Positions 46,001 through 55,041 of a DNA stretch of 64,000 bases are shown here, one piece after another. Source of the DNA: Vogesella indigofera (GTDB lineage: Bacteria > Pseudomonadota > Gammaproteobacteria > Burkholderiales > Chromobacteriaceae); NCBI RefSeq assembly GCF_003633895.1, contig NZ_RBID01000017.1:36507-100506 (forward strand), given 5' to 3'. The number at the start of each line of letters is the position of its first letter. Position 1 is the stretch's first letter. A program made the position numbers and the translations under genes. Under the pieces are notes generated by a model. The model did not search any database and had not been told where the DNA came from. It saw only the letters and a list, made by a program, of their open reading frames with translations.

Positions 46001-46617
46001 GCTGCCAGACACTTGCCGTCATTGATGACGATGCCGCGGTACGGCAATCGCTGCTGTGGCTGCTGGAAAGCGACACCCTGCGCGTCACCGGTTTTGACAG
46101 CGCCGAGGCCTTTCTCGCCGCGCCGGACAATACCGCCTTCAACTGCCTGATCGTCGACCTGCGCCTGTCCGGCATGAGCGGCATCGTGCTGCTGCAAACG
46201 TTGGCCGCATGGGCGTACTGCCCGCCGGTGGTGATGCTGACCGGCCACGGCGACGTGCCGCACGCGGTGGCCGCGTTCAAGCTGGGGGTGGTCGATTTCC
46301 TGGAAAAACCGTTCGACGACCAGCGCCTGCTGGCGCAGGTCGAGCACTGCCTGCAGCAGGACCGCGTCGCGCGCGAGCAGCACCAGCGCGAATCGCGGCT
46401 GCACCAGACGCTGGCGACGCTGACCGAACGCGAAAAGGAAGTGATGCAGCTGGTGCTGGCCGGCCTGCTCAACAAGCAGATCGCCGAGGCGCTGCACATC
46501 AGCATGAAGACGGTGGAAGTGCACCGCGCGCGGGTGTTCGACAAGATGGGCGTCAAGTCGGCGGTGGAACTGGCCGGCCTGATCGCCAGCTTGGCCGGCG
46601 CGGCGGGCAAGCCATGA
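45997..46617 (+). CDS. FixJ/NarL-type response regulator
   Basis: The 206-residue regulator has a receiver domain (acidic D10-D12, phospho-acceptor D54 in LIVDLRLSGMSG, lysine in LEKPFD) and a C-terminal LuxR-type helix-turn-helix (about 137-200: LTEREKEVMQLVLAGLLNKQ, then ISMKTVEVHRARVF). This is the FixJ/TodT subclass. It overlaps mscS by 4 bases and nudB by 4 bases. No kinase is in this operon; the nearest is the large hybrid kinase at 47922-52190. The dispersed word is at 46200-46209. Confidence 0.93.
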   Translation: MSCQTLAVIDDDAAVRQSLLWLLESDTLRVTGFDSAEAFLAAPDNTAFNCLIVDLRLSGMSGIVLLQTLAAWAYCPPVVMLTGHGDVPHAVAAFKLGVVDFLEKPFDDQRLLAQVEHCLQQDRVAREQHQRESRLHQTLATLTEREKEVMQLVLAGLLNKQIAEALHISMKTVEVHRARVFDKMGVKSAVELAGLIASLAGAAGKP

Positions 46618-47075
46618 GCAAGCCAGCGAAGCAGCCGGTATCGGTGCTGGTGGTGATCCACAGCGCCGACGGCCAGGTGCTGCTGATCGAACGCGCCGAC
46701 CGTCCCGGCTTCTGGCAATCGGTGACCGGTAGCCGCGAAGGCGACGAGCGCCTGTGCGACACCGCGCGGCGCGAGGTGTTCGAGGAAACCGGTATCGATG
46801 CGGCCAACCTGGTGCTGAGCGACTGGCAGCAGCAGAACGTGTACGAAATCTACCCGCACTGGCGCCACCGCTACGCGCCGGGGGTCACGCACAACACCGA
46901 GCACGTGTTCAGCCTGCAGTTGCCGGCACCGTGCGCGGTGCGACTGGCCGCCGCCGAGCATCTGGCCTGGTGCTGGCTGCCGTGGTCGCAGGCGGCCGAC
47001 AAGGTGTTCTCGCCGTCCAATGCCGCGGCGATCCGCGCGTTGGGGCAACGGTTGGCAAATGCTGAAGATGGCTGA
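46614..47075 (+). CDS. nudB: Dihydroneopterin triphosphate diphosphatase
   Basis: NudB removes pyrophosphate from dihydroneopterin triphosphate, the committed step of folate synthesis. The 153-residue protein has an exact Nudix box, G-x5-E-x7-REVFEE-x-GI (residues 39-61), and the branch-specific features GFWQSVTGS (about 32-40) and HWRHRYAPGVTHNTEHVF (about 82-99) shared with E. coli NudB. It starts inside the end of the regulator gene (ATGA overlap), ending the lolC-lolD-mscS-regulator-nudB chain. The dispersed word is at 46799-46808. Confidence 0.95.
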   Translation: MSKPAKQPVSVLVVIHSADGQVLLIERADRPGFWQSVTGSREGDERLCDTARREVFEETGIDAANLVLSDWQQQNVYEIYPHWRHRYAPGVTHNTEHVFSLQLPAPCAVRLAAAEHLAWCWLPWSQAADKVFSPSNAAAIRALGQRLANAEDG

Positions 47076-47169
47076 ATCATTCTCAAGTATTTTGCATAAA
47101 ATCCTTGCCGGTCTTGCCGGCACTCGCCATCATGAAGCGTACCAACCAATATAAAGGCAAGGCCAAGTC

Positions 47170-47904
47170 ATGACTGTTGACTTCTCCCGGCTGCGGGCGC
47201 TGATCGTCGATGACCAGATGCTGGTGCGCACGCTGGTGGCGCAGGCGCTGCGTACCATGGGCTTTGCGCCGGAAAACCTGTCGCAGGCGGTGGACGGCTC
47301 CTTCGCCAAGCGCACGCTGGAAGCCAAGCCGATCGACATCGTGCTGTGCGATGTGCAGATGGAGCCGATGAACGGCCTCGACGTGCTGAAAGACCTGCGC
47401 TGTGGCCGCACCAACAATCCGCCCAATCTGCCGTTCGTGTTCCTGTCCGGCCATCCGGAAAAGAGCAATATCGTCGTTGCCGCGCAGCTGCATGCCGACG
47501 GTTTCATCATCAAGCCGCCCAAACCGGCGGACATGGAGAAAACCCTGCGCCTGGCGCTGACGCGGCCACGGCCGGACATCGACCCGTTCTCCTACTACAA
47601 GGTGGCCACCGGCACCGCCTTCGACCGCCACGTGTTCGGCGAGCTGGTGACGCAGGCGTCGCTGCTGCTGGACGAGAACGACAAGCCGATGCAGCGCCTA
47701 GGCCTGGGCGCGGTGAAACCGGGAAGCCGGCTGGCGCGTGATCTATACAACAAGACCGGGCAGCTGCTGTTGCAGCGCGGCAGCGAGATCACCAAGACGC
47801 AGCTGCGCGTGCTGCGGCAGTTTCCGGAGCGCTTCGGCGTTGACGATATCGAGATCAGCTGCGAGCCGGACAGCGACATCACGTCACCGCCCCCGACCGC
47901 CTGA
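47170..47904 (+). CDS. Response regulator with a C-terminal HD-GYP-associated-like segment
   Basis: The 244-residue protein has a receiver domain (D14-D15, phospho-acceptor D61 in IVLCDVQMEPMNG, KPPKP lysine near residue 116). Its C-terminal region, about 170-230, reads GAVKPGSRLARDLYNKTGQL, then LLQRGSEITKTQLRVLRQF. That is the short domain that often precedes HD-GYP phosphodiesterases, but the catalytic domain itself is absent. It may act by protein contact. It begins 94 bases after nudB and ends 17 bases before the hybrid kinase, its probable partner. Confidence 0.88.
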   Translation: MTVDFSRLRALIVDDQMLVRTLVAQALRTMGFAPENLSQAVDGSFAKRTLEAKPIDIVLCDVQMEPMNGLDVLKDLRCGRTNNPPNLPFVFLSGHPEKSNIVVAAQLHADGFIIKPPKPADMEKTLRLALTRPRPDIDPFSYYKVATGTAFDRHVFGELVTQASLLLDENDKPMQRLGLGAVKPGSRLARDLYNKTGQLLLQRGSEITKTQLRVLRQFPERFGVDDIEISCEPDSDITSPPPTA

Positions 47905-47921
47905 GCCACGCGAGGTCCGCC

Positions 47922-50900
47922 ATGAGCAAGCAAGGCCAGCTGCAGCAGCAAACCGCCGGTATCGGCCAGGCGGTGATCCTGATCGTGGTGATCCTCGGCT
48001 CGCTGCAGCTGGTGGCCTCCGGCCTGCTGATCCGCTCCGGCGTGTACAACTACCGGCAGGCCAGCCAGCACGCTACGCTCAATGCGGCCAACCTTGACAT
48101 CTTCCTGCTGGCCTCGGCGATCAACCGCGAAAACCAGCTGCAGCTCGGCCTGCTGGCGCTGACACGCCCGGCCAGCCGCCGTGAAAGCGCCGAGCTGCAG
48201 CTGGCGCGCACCGCCACCGACCAGCGCCTGCAGATCGCGCTGCGGCGGCTGTCGCAGCCGCTGGCCGACGACAGCAATGCCGCGCTGCTGCAGTTGCAGG
48301 AGCGGCAGCCGCACCTGCGCCAGCGGCGACAGGAGGTGGACAAGGTGCTGGCACGACGGCCGGTGCTGTTCGACGAGAATGCCATCTTCGGCTGGAAGCT
48401 GTCGGTTGGCACCTGGCAGGATGCCATCGACAAGGTGTTGCGTCTGGACGCCTTCCTGCTGTCCGACGGCGCCGACGACCGCCTGAACCGGCTGGCGGAA
48501 ACCAAGTACCAGCTGTGGCAGCTGAGCCGTTCGCTGGAGCAGGAAGGCAACGCGCTGATCATTCGCGCGCAGCTGGCGCGCAAGCTCAACTCTACTGACG
48601 AATACGAACTGCTGCGCAGCCGCGAGCGCGCCTTGCTGCTGCTGGAGTCGTTGCGCTACAACACCGGCTATCTCGGTGATGCCACGCTGCGCCAGCAGTT
48701 GGCGGCGCTGGCGACCCAGACCTGGCTGCTGCACCAGAGCGCCGACCGGCAGCTGCTGGCGCTGGAGCAGGGGCGCGCCGCGCCGGCTACCGCGCACGAG
48801 TACAAGACGGCCGCGCAACAGGTCAACCGCAATCTGGGCGTCTTCTTTGCCGAGCTGACCCGCGCCGCGGCCAACCGTGTCGACGAGCAGCAGCAGCGCT
48901 ACGCGCAAAGCCTGGCGCTGAACATCTCCTTCGCGGTGCTGGCGCTGCTGCTGTACGCCTACCTGCTGCTGCGCATGCGATACCGCATCCTGCGCCCGCT
49001 GCAGCGCATGCAGCGGGTGCTGGATGCGGCGGCGGACGCGATCCTGACCGTCAATGCCAACCACCGCATCGAGGTGGCCAACTACGGCGCCGAGAAGATG
49101 TTCGGCTTGCCGCTGGCGGCGTTGCAGGGGCTGTCGCTGGACGACATCCTCAGCGTCGACGGCGCCGATGCCGACTGGCTGGATGACGAGGGCCGCTTCG
49201 ACGTGTCGCGCGCCGGCAGCGGCCGCCGGCACGATGGCAGCCGCTTCTTTGCCGCGATTACCGTCAGCCCGCTGGTGGACGGCCGCGACGGCCGCCACAG
49301 CCGCCGGCTGCTGATCATCCGCGACGAGCACCAGCGCACCATCGCCGAGCAGTCGCTGGCGCGCAGCATGCAGCTCTTGTCGGCGATCCAGCGCGTGGAG
49401 AGCCTGCTGTTTGCCCGCAGCCCGCGGCAGACGGTATTTCGCGAGGTGCTGCGCATCCTGCTCGACTACTTCGGCGTCGCCGAGGGCCTGGTGCTGTCGC
49501 TGGAGGCGTCGCGCGACAAGTCGGCGTCGTTCCGCATCCAGGCGCGGCTGGGCAACAGCAAGGAGCCGCCGTGGGTGGAGCGCTTCCGGCAGCTGCCGCT
49601 GGCGGTCGCCCTGCAACAGGGGCCGCTGCAGCAAACCATCTCCGAGGATGGCTGGACCTTCCTGCCGATCCAGATCGACAGCCGCACGGTGATGGTGGCC
49701 GGCATCGCCATCGACTCGATTGCCGAGGCCCACTACCAGGCATTGCAGCCGCTGCTCGGCGCCTGCGGCAGCATCGTCAGCTTCTATGCCGAGGAAGACC
49801 GCCGCCGGGCCAGCGAACGCAACCTGCGCGAAGTGCTGCAGCTGGAAGAGGCGATCTACAGCGCGTCACCGGTTGGGCTGATGCGGCTGGACAACAACTA
49901 CCACATCGTGCGCGCCAACCGCGCTGGCGAAGCGCTGTTCGGTACCCGCGAGGACGGGCTGCAGGGCGTGCCCTTGCGCGAGCTGCTCGGCAGCGACGAG
50001 GCGTGGCAGCAGCTGCAGGGCCGGCTGGAAGAGGTGCGCCACCATGACCGCCACCTCAATATCGAGATCGAATGCGTGCAGGTCAGCGGCAAGCCGATCT
50101 GGGTGCTGTTCGCCGGCCAGCTGCTGTTCCCCGGCATGGCCGAGGACGGCGTGATCCTCGCCTGTTTCGACATCACCGGCCGGCGCGAGGCGGAGGAGGG
50201 CGTGCTGCGCGCGCGCGATGCCGCCGCCGAGTCGCGCCAGCAGCTGGAGCTGGCGATCGACTCGCTGGATGACGCCTTCGCGCTGTTCGACGCCGGCGAC
50301 CGGCTGGTGCGCTGCAACAGCCACTTTGCCCGCCTGGCCGGTGCCGGCAGCACGCCGGAAACGCTGAAGGGGCAGTCTTTTGCCAGCGTGCTGCGTGCCA
50401 GCCTGATCGCCGGCGAGCAGCCGGAGCCGGGCTACGAGGAACACAGCTGGTTCGTGGAGCGGCTGGCGCGCTACGGCCGCGAGGCGTCGTCGTTCGAGCT
50501 GCGCTGGAACGAGCGTTGGCTGCAGCAGGCGTCGCGGCGGGTGCCGGACGGCGGCGCGGTGTGCGTGCTGACCGACATCAGCGCGCTGAAACAGCAGCAG
50601 GCCGACCTGCTGCTGGCGCGCGATGCGGCCAACGCCGCCAGCCGCGCCAAGAGCGCCTTCCTTGCCGCGATGAGCCACGAGATCCGCACCCCGATGAACG
50701 GCGTGCTGGGCATGCTGGAGCTGCTGTCGCTGACGACGCTGGACGAGGCGCAGCGCGACGCGGTGGATACGGTGCAGGAGTCGGCGCACACCCTGCTGCG
50801 CCTGATCGACGACATTCTGGATTTTTCCAAGATCGAGGCCGGCAAGCTGGAGATCATCCCCGAGCCGGCGTCGGTGCGCGCGCTGATGCAGCGCGTGCAT

Positions 50901-52190
50901 CACCTGTACACGGAGCTGGCGCAGCGCAAGCAGCTGTGGTTCCTGCTCGACATCGACGAACAGGTGGCGCCGGCACTGCGCTTCGATCCGCTGCGCCTGC
51001 GCCAGATCCTGCAGAACTTCTGCAGCAATGCGCTGAAATTCACGCAGCAGGGGCAGGTGACGCTGCGCGTGCGCTGCCTGGAGAGCAGCGCCAGCGAGCA
51101 GTGGCTGCGCTTCGAGGTGGCCGATACCGGCATCGGCATCGACCGCCAGCAGCTGGCGCAATTGTTCGAGCCATTCACCCAGGCGGAAAGCAGCACCGCG
51201 CGCCGCTTTGGCGGCACCGGTCTCGGGCTGACCATCTGCCGGCGCCTGTCCGAGCTGATGGGCGGGGTGGTGGCGATGGACAGCGAGCCGGGCAGCGGCA
51301 CCGTCGCCTCGCTGGAGATCCGTTTCCCCTTGTGCGACGCCGCCGAGCTGCCGCTGGCGAGCGAGCTGGACCACGCCGCCATCGTGGCCGCGACCGCGGG
51401 TTTGATGCGCGACATGGCGCCGGTGCTGTTTGTGGAAGACAATTCAATCAACCGCAAGCTGACCGTCAAGCAGTTCGAGCTGCTCGGCTACCCGGTGGTG
51501 ACGGCGGTGGACGGGCTGATGGCGCTGAGCCTGTGGCAGCAGCAGACCTTCTCGCTGGTGCTGACCGATTGCCACATGCCGCAGATGGACGGTTACGCGC
51601 TGGCGCAGGCGATCCGCAGCCAGGAGGCGGCCCAGGGCCGCGCGCCGGTGCCGATCATCGCCTGCACCGCCAACGTGGCGAAGGAAGAACTGGACAAGAC
51701 CCGTGCCGCCGGCATGGACGATTTTCTCAGCAAGCCGCTGGGGTTGGCGGCGCTGAAGGACATGCTGCACAAGTGGCTGGGCGACGTTGCCCTGCCGCCT
51801 GTGCCGCTGGCAACGGCGGTGGTCGCGGCCACGCCGGCGGCTGCTGCGGTCGACCGCCAGGCGCTGGCGATGTACAGCGCCGGTGACTGGTCGGTGGAGC
51901 AGGCGATTCTGGACGAGTTCATGCAGGGCAACGACGAGGATGTCGCCGCCCTGGCGCGGGCGGTGGCCGCCGGCGACGCGGTGCAGATCGCCTGGTCGGC
52001 GCACCGTATCAAGGGCGCCAGCCGCATGGTCGGCGCCATGGCGCTGGGCGATGCGGCCGAAGCACTGGAAAAAGCGGGACGTGCCGCCGAGCTGGCGGCG
52101 ATCCCGGCCCTATGGCAGCAGTTCAATGCAGCGCAGGCGGCGGTGGCCGCCTGGCTGGAGGAGCAGGCCTCGTGCCAAGCAAGCGCCTGA
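47922..52190 (+). CDS. Multidomain hybrid sensor histidine kinase with receiver and Hpt domains
   Basis: This 1422-residue protein is a complete phosphorelay chain. Domains in order: a membrane helix (about 12-35), a roughly 290-residue periplasmic helical domain, a second helix (about 331-350), PAS (about 360-470), a GAF-like region (about 485-640), two more PAS domains (about 645-755 and 770-895), and a dimerisation domain with H919 in AMSHEIRTPMNG. These are followed by a HATPase (DTGIGI, FGGTGLGLTI, about 1030-1145), a receiver with D1216 (TDCHMPQMDG) and an Hpt with H1361 (WSAHRIKGASRM). The final phosphate should pass to a regulator, most likely 47170-47904. Its end overlaps the next gene. 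Stimulus unknown. Confidence 0.95.
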   Translation: MSKQGQLQQQTAGIGQAVILIVVILGSLQLVASGLLIRSGVYNYRQASQHATLNAANLDIFLLASAINRENQLQLGLLALTRPASRRESAELQLARTATDQRLQIALRRLSQPLADDSNAALLQLQERQPHLRQRRQEVDKVLARRPVLFDENAIFGWKLSVGTWQDAIDKVLRLDAFLLSDGADDRLNRLAETKYQLWQLSRSLEQEGNALIIRAQLARKLNSTDEYELLRSRERALLLLESLRYNTGYLGDATLRQQLAALATQTWLLHQSADRQLLALEQGRAAPATAHEYKTAAQQVNRNLGVFFAELTRAAANRVDEQQQRYAQSLALNISFAVLALLLYAYLLLRMRYRILRPLQRMQRVLDAAADAILTVNANHRIEVANYGAEKMFGLPLAALQGLSLDDILSVDGADADWLDDEGRFDVSRAGSGRRHDGSRFFAAITVSPLVDGRDGRHSRRLLIIRDEHQRTIAEQSLARSMQLLSAIQRVESLLFARSPRQTVFREVLRILLDYFGVAEGLVLSLEASRDKSASFRIQARLGNSKEPPWVERFRQLPLAVALQQGPLQQTISEDGWTFLPIQIDSRTVMVAGIAIDSIAEAHYQALQPLLGACGSIVSFYAEEDRRRASERNLREVLQLEEAIYSASPVGLMRLDNNYHIVRANRAGEALFGTREDGLQGVPLRELLGSDEAWQQLQGRLEEVRHHDRHLNIEIECVQVSGKPIWVLFAGQLLFPGMAEDGVILACFDITGRREAEEGVLRARDAAAESRQQLELAIDSLDDAFALFDAGDRLVRCNSHFARLAGAGSTPETLKGQSFASVLRASLIAGEQPEPGYEEHSWFVERLARYGREASSFELRWNERWLQQASRRVPDGGAVCVLTDISALKQQQADLLLARDAANAASRAKSAFLAAMSHEIRTPMNGVLGMLELLSLTTLDEAQRDAVDTVQESAHTLLRLIDDILDFSKIEAGKLEIIPEPASVRALMQRVHHLYTELAQRKQLWFLLDIDEQVAPALRFDPLRLRQILQNFCSNALKFTQQGQVTLRVRCLESSASEQWLRFEVADTGIGIDRQQLAQLFEPFTQAESSTARRFGGTGLGLTICRRLSELMGGVVAMDSEPGSGTVASLEIRFPLCDAAELPLASELDHAAIVAATAGLMRDMAPVLFVEDNSINRKLTVKQFELLGYPVVTAVDGLMALSLWQQQTFSLVLTDCHMPQMDGYALAQAIRSQEAAQGRAPVPIIACTANVAKEELDKTRAAGMDDFLSKPLGLAALKDMLHKWLGDVALPPVPLATAVVAATPAAAAVDRQALAMYSAGDWSVEQAILDEFMQGNDEDVAALARAVAAGDAVQIAWSAHRIKGASRMVGAMALGDAAEALEKAGRAAELAAIPALWQQFNAAQAAVAAWLEEQASCQASA

Positions 52191-52921
52191 GCGTGGTGAC
52201 CTTCAACCTGCACAAGGGGATGTCGCCGTTCAACCGCCGTTCCCACATGCAGGAAATCGCCAGCGCCCTGCAGCAGCTGTCCGCCGACGTGCTGTTCCTG
52301 CAGGAGGTGCAGGGCCGTCATGCCGGGCGCGAACAGCGCCATGCCGGCTGGCCGCAGCACGACTTCCTGGCCGCGGCGCTGACCCATTCCGCCAGCTATG
52401 GCATGAATGTGCGCTACGACCACGGCCACCACGGCAATGCGGTGTTGTCACGTTTTCCGCAGCAGCTGGCCGCCAATCACGACATCTCGGTCAACCGTCT
52501 GGAGCGGCGCGGCATCCTGCACACCGTGATCCAGCCGGAAGGTTGGCCGCAAGCGGTGGCCTGCCTCTGTGCCCACCTCAACCTGCTGGCGCGCGACCGT
52601 CGCCGCCAGTACCTGACGCTGCAGCACTACATCCAGCAGCATGTGCCGGCCGGCATGCCGCTGATCCTGGCCGGCGATTTCAACGACTGGCGCGGCGAGG
52701 CCGACAGCTGGCTGGGGCGCGGCTGCGGCCTGCAGGAAGTGTTCGTGCAGCAGCAGGGCCAGCACGCGCGCACCTTCCCGGCGCGGCTGCCGCTGTTGCC
52801 GCTGGACCGCATCTACGTGCGCGGTCTGCACGTCAATCAGGTGGCGGTGTGTCGCGGCCAACCCTGGTCGCACCTGTCCGATCACCTGCCGCTGTTCGCC
52901 AGCCTGTCGCTGGCGTCCTGA
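52172..52921 (+). CDS. Endonuclease/exonuclease/phosphatase family protein
   Basis: The 249-residue protein has the EEP-fold motifs: VVTFNLHKGMSPF at the start, LFLQEVQGRH (catalytic glutamate, about residue 44), HLNLLARDR (about 135), AGDFNDWRG (about 168) and SDHLPLFASL at the end. This superfamily covers nucleases and phosphodiesterases or phosphatases acting on lipids or nucleotides; E. coli YbhP is similar in size. It starts with GTG at 52172 inside the end of the hybrid kinase gene, with GGAGGAG 8 bases upstream. It contains the dispersed word at 52542-52551 (G-W-P-Q). It converges with the Anbu gene. Confidence 0.88.
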   Translation: MPSKRLSVVTFNLHKGMSPFNRRSHMQEIASALQQLSADVLFLQEVQGRHAGREQRHAGWPQHDFLAAALTHSASYGMNVRYDHGHHGNAVLSRFPQQLAANHDISVNRLERRGILHTVIQPEGWPQAVACLCAHLNLLARDRRRQYLTLQHYIQQHVPAGMPLILAGDFNDWRGEADSWLGRGCGLQEVFVQQQGQHARTFPARLPLLPLDRIYVRGLHVNQVAVCRGQPWSHLSDHLPLFASLSLAS

Positions 52922-52936
52922 GCCGGCGACGCGGTC

Positions 52937-53683
52937 TTACTCGGTGTCGCCGTGCTTGAACCACAGCGCATCCGGCAGCTGGCCGAACACGCTGCGCAGC
53001 CCCTCGCCCCAGCCCTGACGCAGCGCCAGAAAGTAGGGGTCGTCCTCGGTGACGCGGTGGCGCGGTGCGAAGTCGAAGTCGTCGCGTTGCTGCCACAACA
53101 GGTCGATGGGCAGCCCCACCGACAGGTTGGAGCGGATGGTGGAATCGAACGAGATCAGCGTGCACTTGATCGCCTGCGCCAGCGACGTGTCGTGGCGGAT
53201 CACCCGGTCGATGATCGGCTTGCCGTACTTGGCTTCGCCTATCTGCAGGTAGGGGGTATCCACCGTGGCCTCGATGAAATTGCCCTGCGGGTAGACCTGG
53301 AACAGCCGCGGCGGCTCGCCCCTGATCTGGCCGCCGACCAGAAAGCTGCAGCCGTAGTCCACGCCTTGCGACTGGGTGTGGCCGTCGCCATCGCGCGCCA
53401 GCACCTCGCGCACCGTACTGCCCACCAGCTCCGCTGCCTGGTACAGGCTCGGCACCGTGTGCAGGTTGGCCGCATCGTGGCTGAGCCGGCTTTTCAGCAG
53501 GCTGACCACGCTCTGGGTGGTGGCCAGGTTGCCGGCGTTCAGCAGCACGATCTGCCGCTCGCCCGGCAGCGCGATCACGTTCATCTTGCGGAAGGTGGCG
53601 ACGTGGTCCACCCCCGCGTTGGTGCGCGAATCGGAGGCGAAGATCAGCCCCTCGTCCAGCACCATGCCGACACAGTAAGTCAT
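52937..53683 (-). CDS. Anbu, bacterial proteasome-like hydrolase
   Basis: The 248-residue protein belongs to the Anbu branch of the proteasome/HslV Ntn-hydrolase superfamily. After removal of the initiator Met the N-terminus is Thr (MTYCVGMVLDEGLIFASDSR), the expected nucleophile, with the SDSR aspartate and the lysine in FRKMNVI. Anbu proteins assemble into open helical or ring-like particles; substrates are not settled. The ATG at 53683 overlaps the stop of the transglutaminase gene by 4 bases. It is the last gene of the ATP-grasp/alpha-E/GNAT/transglutaminase/Anbu operon. Confidence 0.93.
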   Translation of the reverse strand: MTYCVGMVLDEGLIFASDSRTNAGVDHVATFRKMNVIALPGERQIVLLNAGNLATTQSVVSLLKSRLSHDAANLHTVPSLYQAAELVGSTVREVLARDGDGHTQSQGVDYGCSFLVGGQIRGEPPRLFQVYPQGNFIEATVDTPYLQIGEAKYGKPIIDRVIRHDTSLAQAIKCTLISFDSTIRSNLSVGLPIDLLWQQRDDFDFAPRHRVTEDDPYFLALRQGWGEGLRSVFGQLPDALWFKHGDTE

Positions 53684-54474
53684 TGCTGATCCGCCTCCGT
53701 TACCCGCGCGTGCGCCTGCAGCGCTTCGCTGCCGCCACCACGGCGCACGCCGCGTACCGGGCTGGCGTCGGTGTAGTCCAGCCCCACCGCCAGCTTCAGG
53801 TGGTGGCGGTCCGGCTGCTGGCGGTTGCTGATGTCGAAGCCCAGCCAGCGCCCGGCGGCGTACACCTCGGCCCAGGCGTGGCTGGCGACGTGGGCGTCGC
53901 GATCGGTCAGCAGGTAGCCGCTGACATAGCGTGCCGGCAGCCCCAGGCTGCGGCAGGCGGCGATGAACACGTGGCTGTGGTCCTGGCACACGCCGGCGCC
54001 CAGCGCCAAGGCCTGCGCGGCGCTGGTTTCCGCCTGGGTGGCGCCGCTGGTGTAGGGCATGGCGTCGGCCACCGCCAGCATCAGCGCGGTCAGACCGCTC
54101 TCGGGGTTGGCCGCAATGGCGTCGGCGTGGCCGGCGGCCAGCGCGCGGATGGCATCGTCCGGCTCGGTCAGCGCGCTGCCGCGCAGGAACACCGCCGCCG
54201 GCAGCGCCTCGGCGCCGTCTTCGCAGTCGTCACAGGTTTCCACCACGCCGTGCGCACGCAGGCGGATCTCGCTGTGCGGGGTGTCCAGGGTGAGCACGTG
54301 CAGGATGTTGCCGTAGGCGTCGGTGCTTTCGCTGGCCGCCACCGGCAGTTCCAGCTGCCAGCTGATGATGCGCTGGTGGCGGTTTTGCGGCGGCGTCAGG
54401 CGCAGGTACTGGGTGCTGTGGCTGACGGTCGCGTCGTAGCGGTACACGGTTTCGTGGGCGATGGTGAGTTGCAT
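53680..54474 (-). CDS. Bacterial transglutaminase-like protease/ligase of the Anbu operon
   Basis: The 264-residue protein has an N-terminal beta-rich domain (LTIAHETVYRYDATVSHSTQ) and a transglutaminase-like domain with the catalytic triad C163 (GAGVCQDHSHVF), H199 (ASHAWAEVY) and D214 (GFDISN). Such proteins act as peptidases or amidotransferases and accompany Anbu in many genomes. The start at 54474 matches the family. It is 60 bases downstream of the GNAT gene. The dispersed word is at 54106-54115 (A-A-N). Confidence 0.93.
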   Translation of the reverse strand: MQLTIAHETVYRYDATVSHSTQYLRLTPPQNRHQRIISWQLELPVAASESTDAYGNILHVLTLDTPHSEIRLRAHGVVETCDDCEDGAEALPAAVFLRGSALTEPDDAIRALAAGHADAIAANPESGLTALMLAVADAMPYTSGATQAETSAAQALALGAGVCQDHSHVFIAACRSLGLPARYVSGYLLTDRDAHVASHAWAEVYAAGRWLGFDISNRQQPDRHHLKLAVGLDYTDASPVRGVRRGGGSEALQAHARVTEADQQ

Positions 54475-54534
54475 GCTGCCTCCTGTGGGTAAGTACCGGC
54501 TCGCGATCGGCGCTGGCGCCATCGCGGGCAGGGG

Positions 54535-55041
54535 CTAGGCGGAAAAGGAAAGTTGCCAGTAGGCCACGTCCAGCCAGCGGCCGAACTTGCGGCCAACCTG
54601 TTCGAACAGCGCCACCTGCTTGAAGCCCAGCGTGCGGTGCAGCGCGTCGCTGGCCGGGTTGGGCTGCGCCACGCCGCCGATCACGGTGCGCAGCCCCTGC
54701 GCAGCCAGTCGTTGCAGCAGCTCGCGGTACAGCAGCTTGCCCAGGCCCTGGCCGACGGTGGCCTGGCGCAGGTAGATGCTGGCCTCCACCGCGTGGCGGT
54801 AGGCCGGGCGCGTGCGCCAGCGGCTGGCATAGGCGTAGCCGAACAGCTCGCCGTCCTCGGTTTCGGCCACCAGCCACGGCAGGCCCTGCGCCTGGGTGCC
54901 GGCGATGCGCTCGGCCATGTCGCCGACACTCACCGGCTGCTCCTCGAACGAGATGGTGCTGTACTCGATGTACGGGTTGTAGATGGCGCAGATGGCGGCC
55001 GCGTCGTCCGGCGTCGCCTCGCGGATGATCAGCTCGCTCAT
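54535..55041 (-). CDS. GNAT N-acetyltransferase (phosphinothricin acetyltransferase-like) within the Anbu operon
   Basis: This 168-residue GNAT enzyme (LIIREATPDDAAAICAIYNP, then YIEYSTISFEE) resembles phosphinothricin/methionine-sulfoximine acetyltransferases. The acetyl-CoA site is in ASIYLRQATVGQGLGKLLYR (about residues 87-106) and GFKQVALFEQVGRKFGRW is near the end. The ATG overlaps the alpha-E stop by 4 bases, so it is coupled to that operon, where it is an unusual member. It could acetylate an operon product or be an unrelated insert. The dispersed word is at 54588-54597 (V-G-R). Confidence 0.88.
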   Translation of the reverse strand: MSELIIREATPDDAAAICAIYNPYIEYSTISFEEQPVSVGDMAERIAGTQAQGLPWLVAETEDGELFGYAYASRWRTRPAYRHAVEASIYLRQATVGQGLGKLLYRELLQRLAAQGLRTVIGGVAQPNPASDALHRTLGFKQVALFEQVGRKFGRWLDVAYWQLSFSA

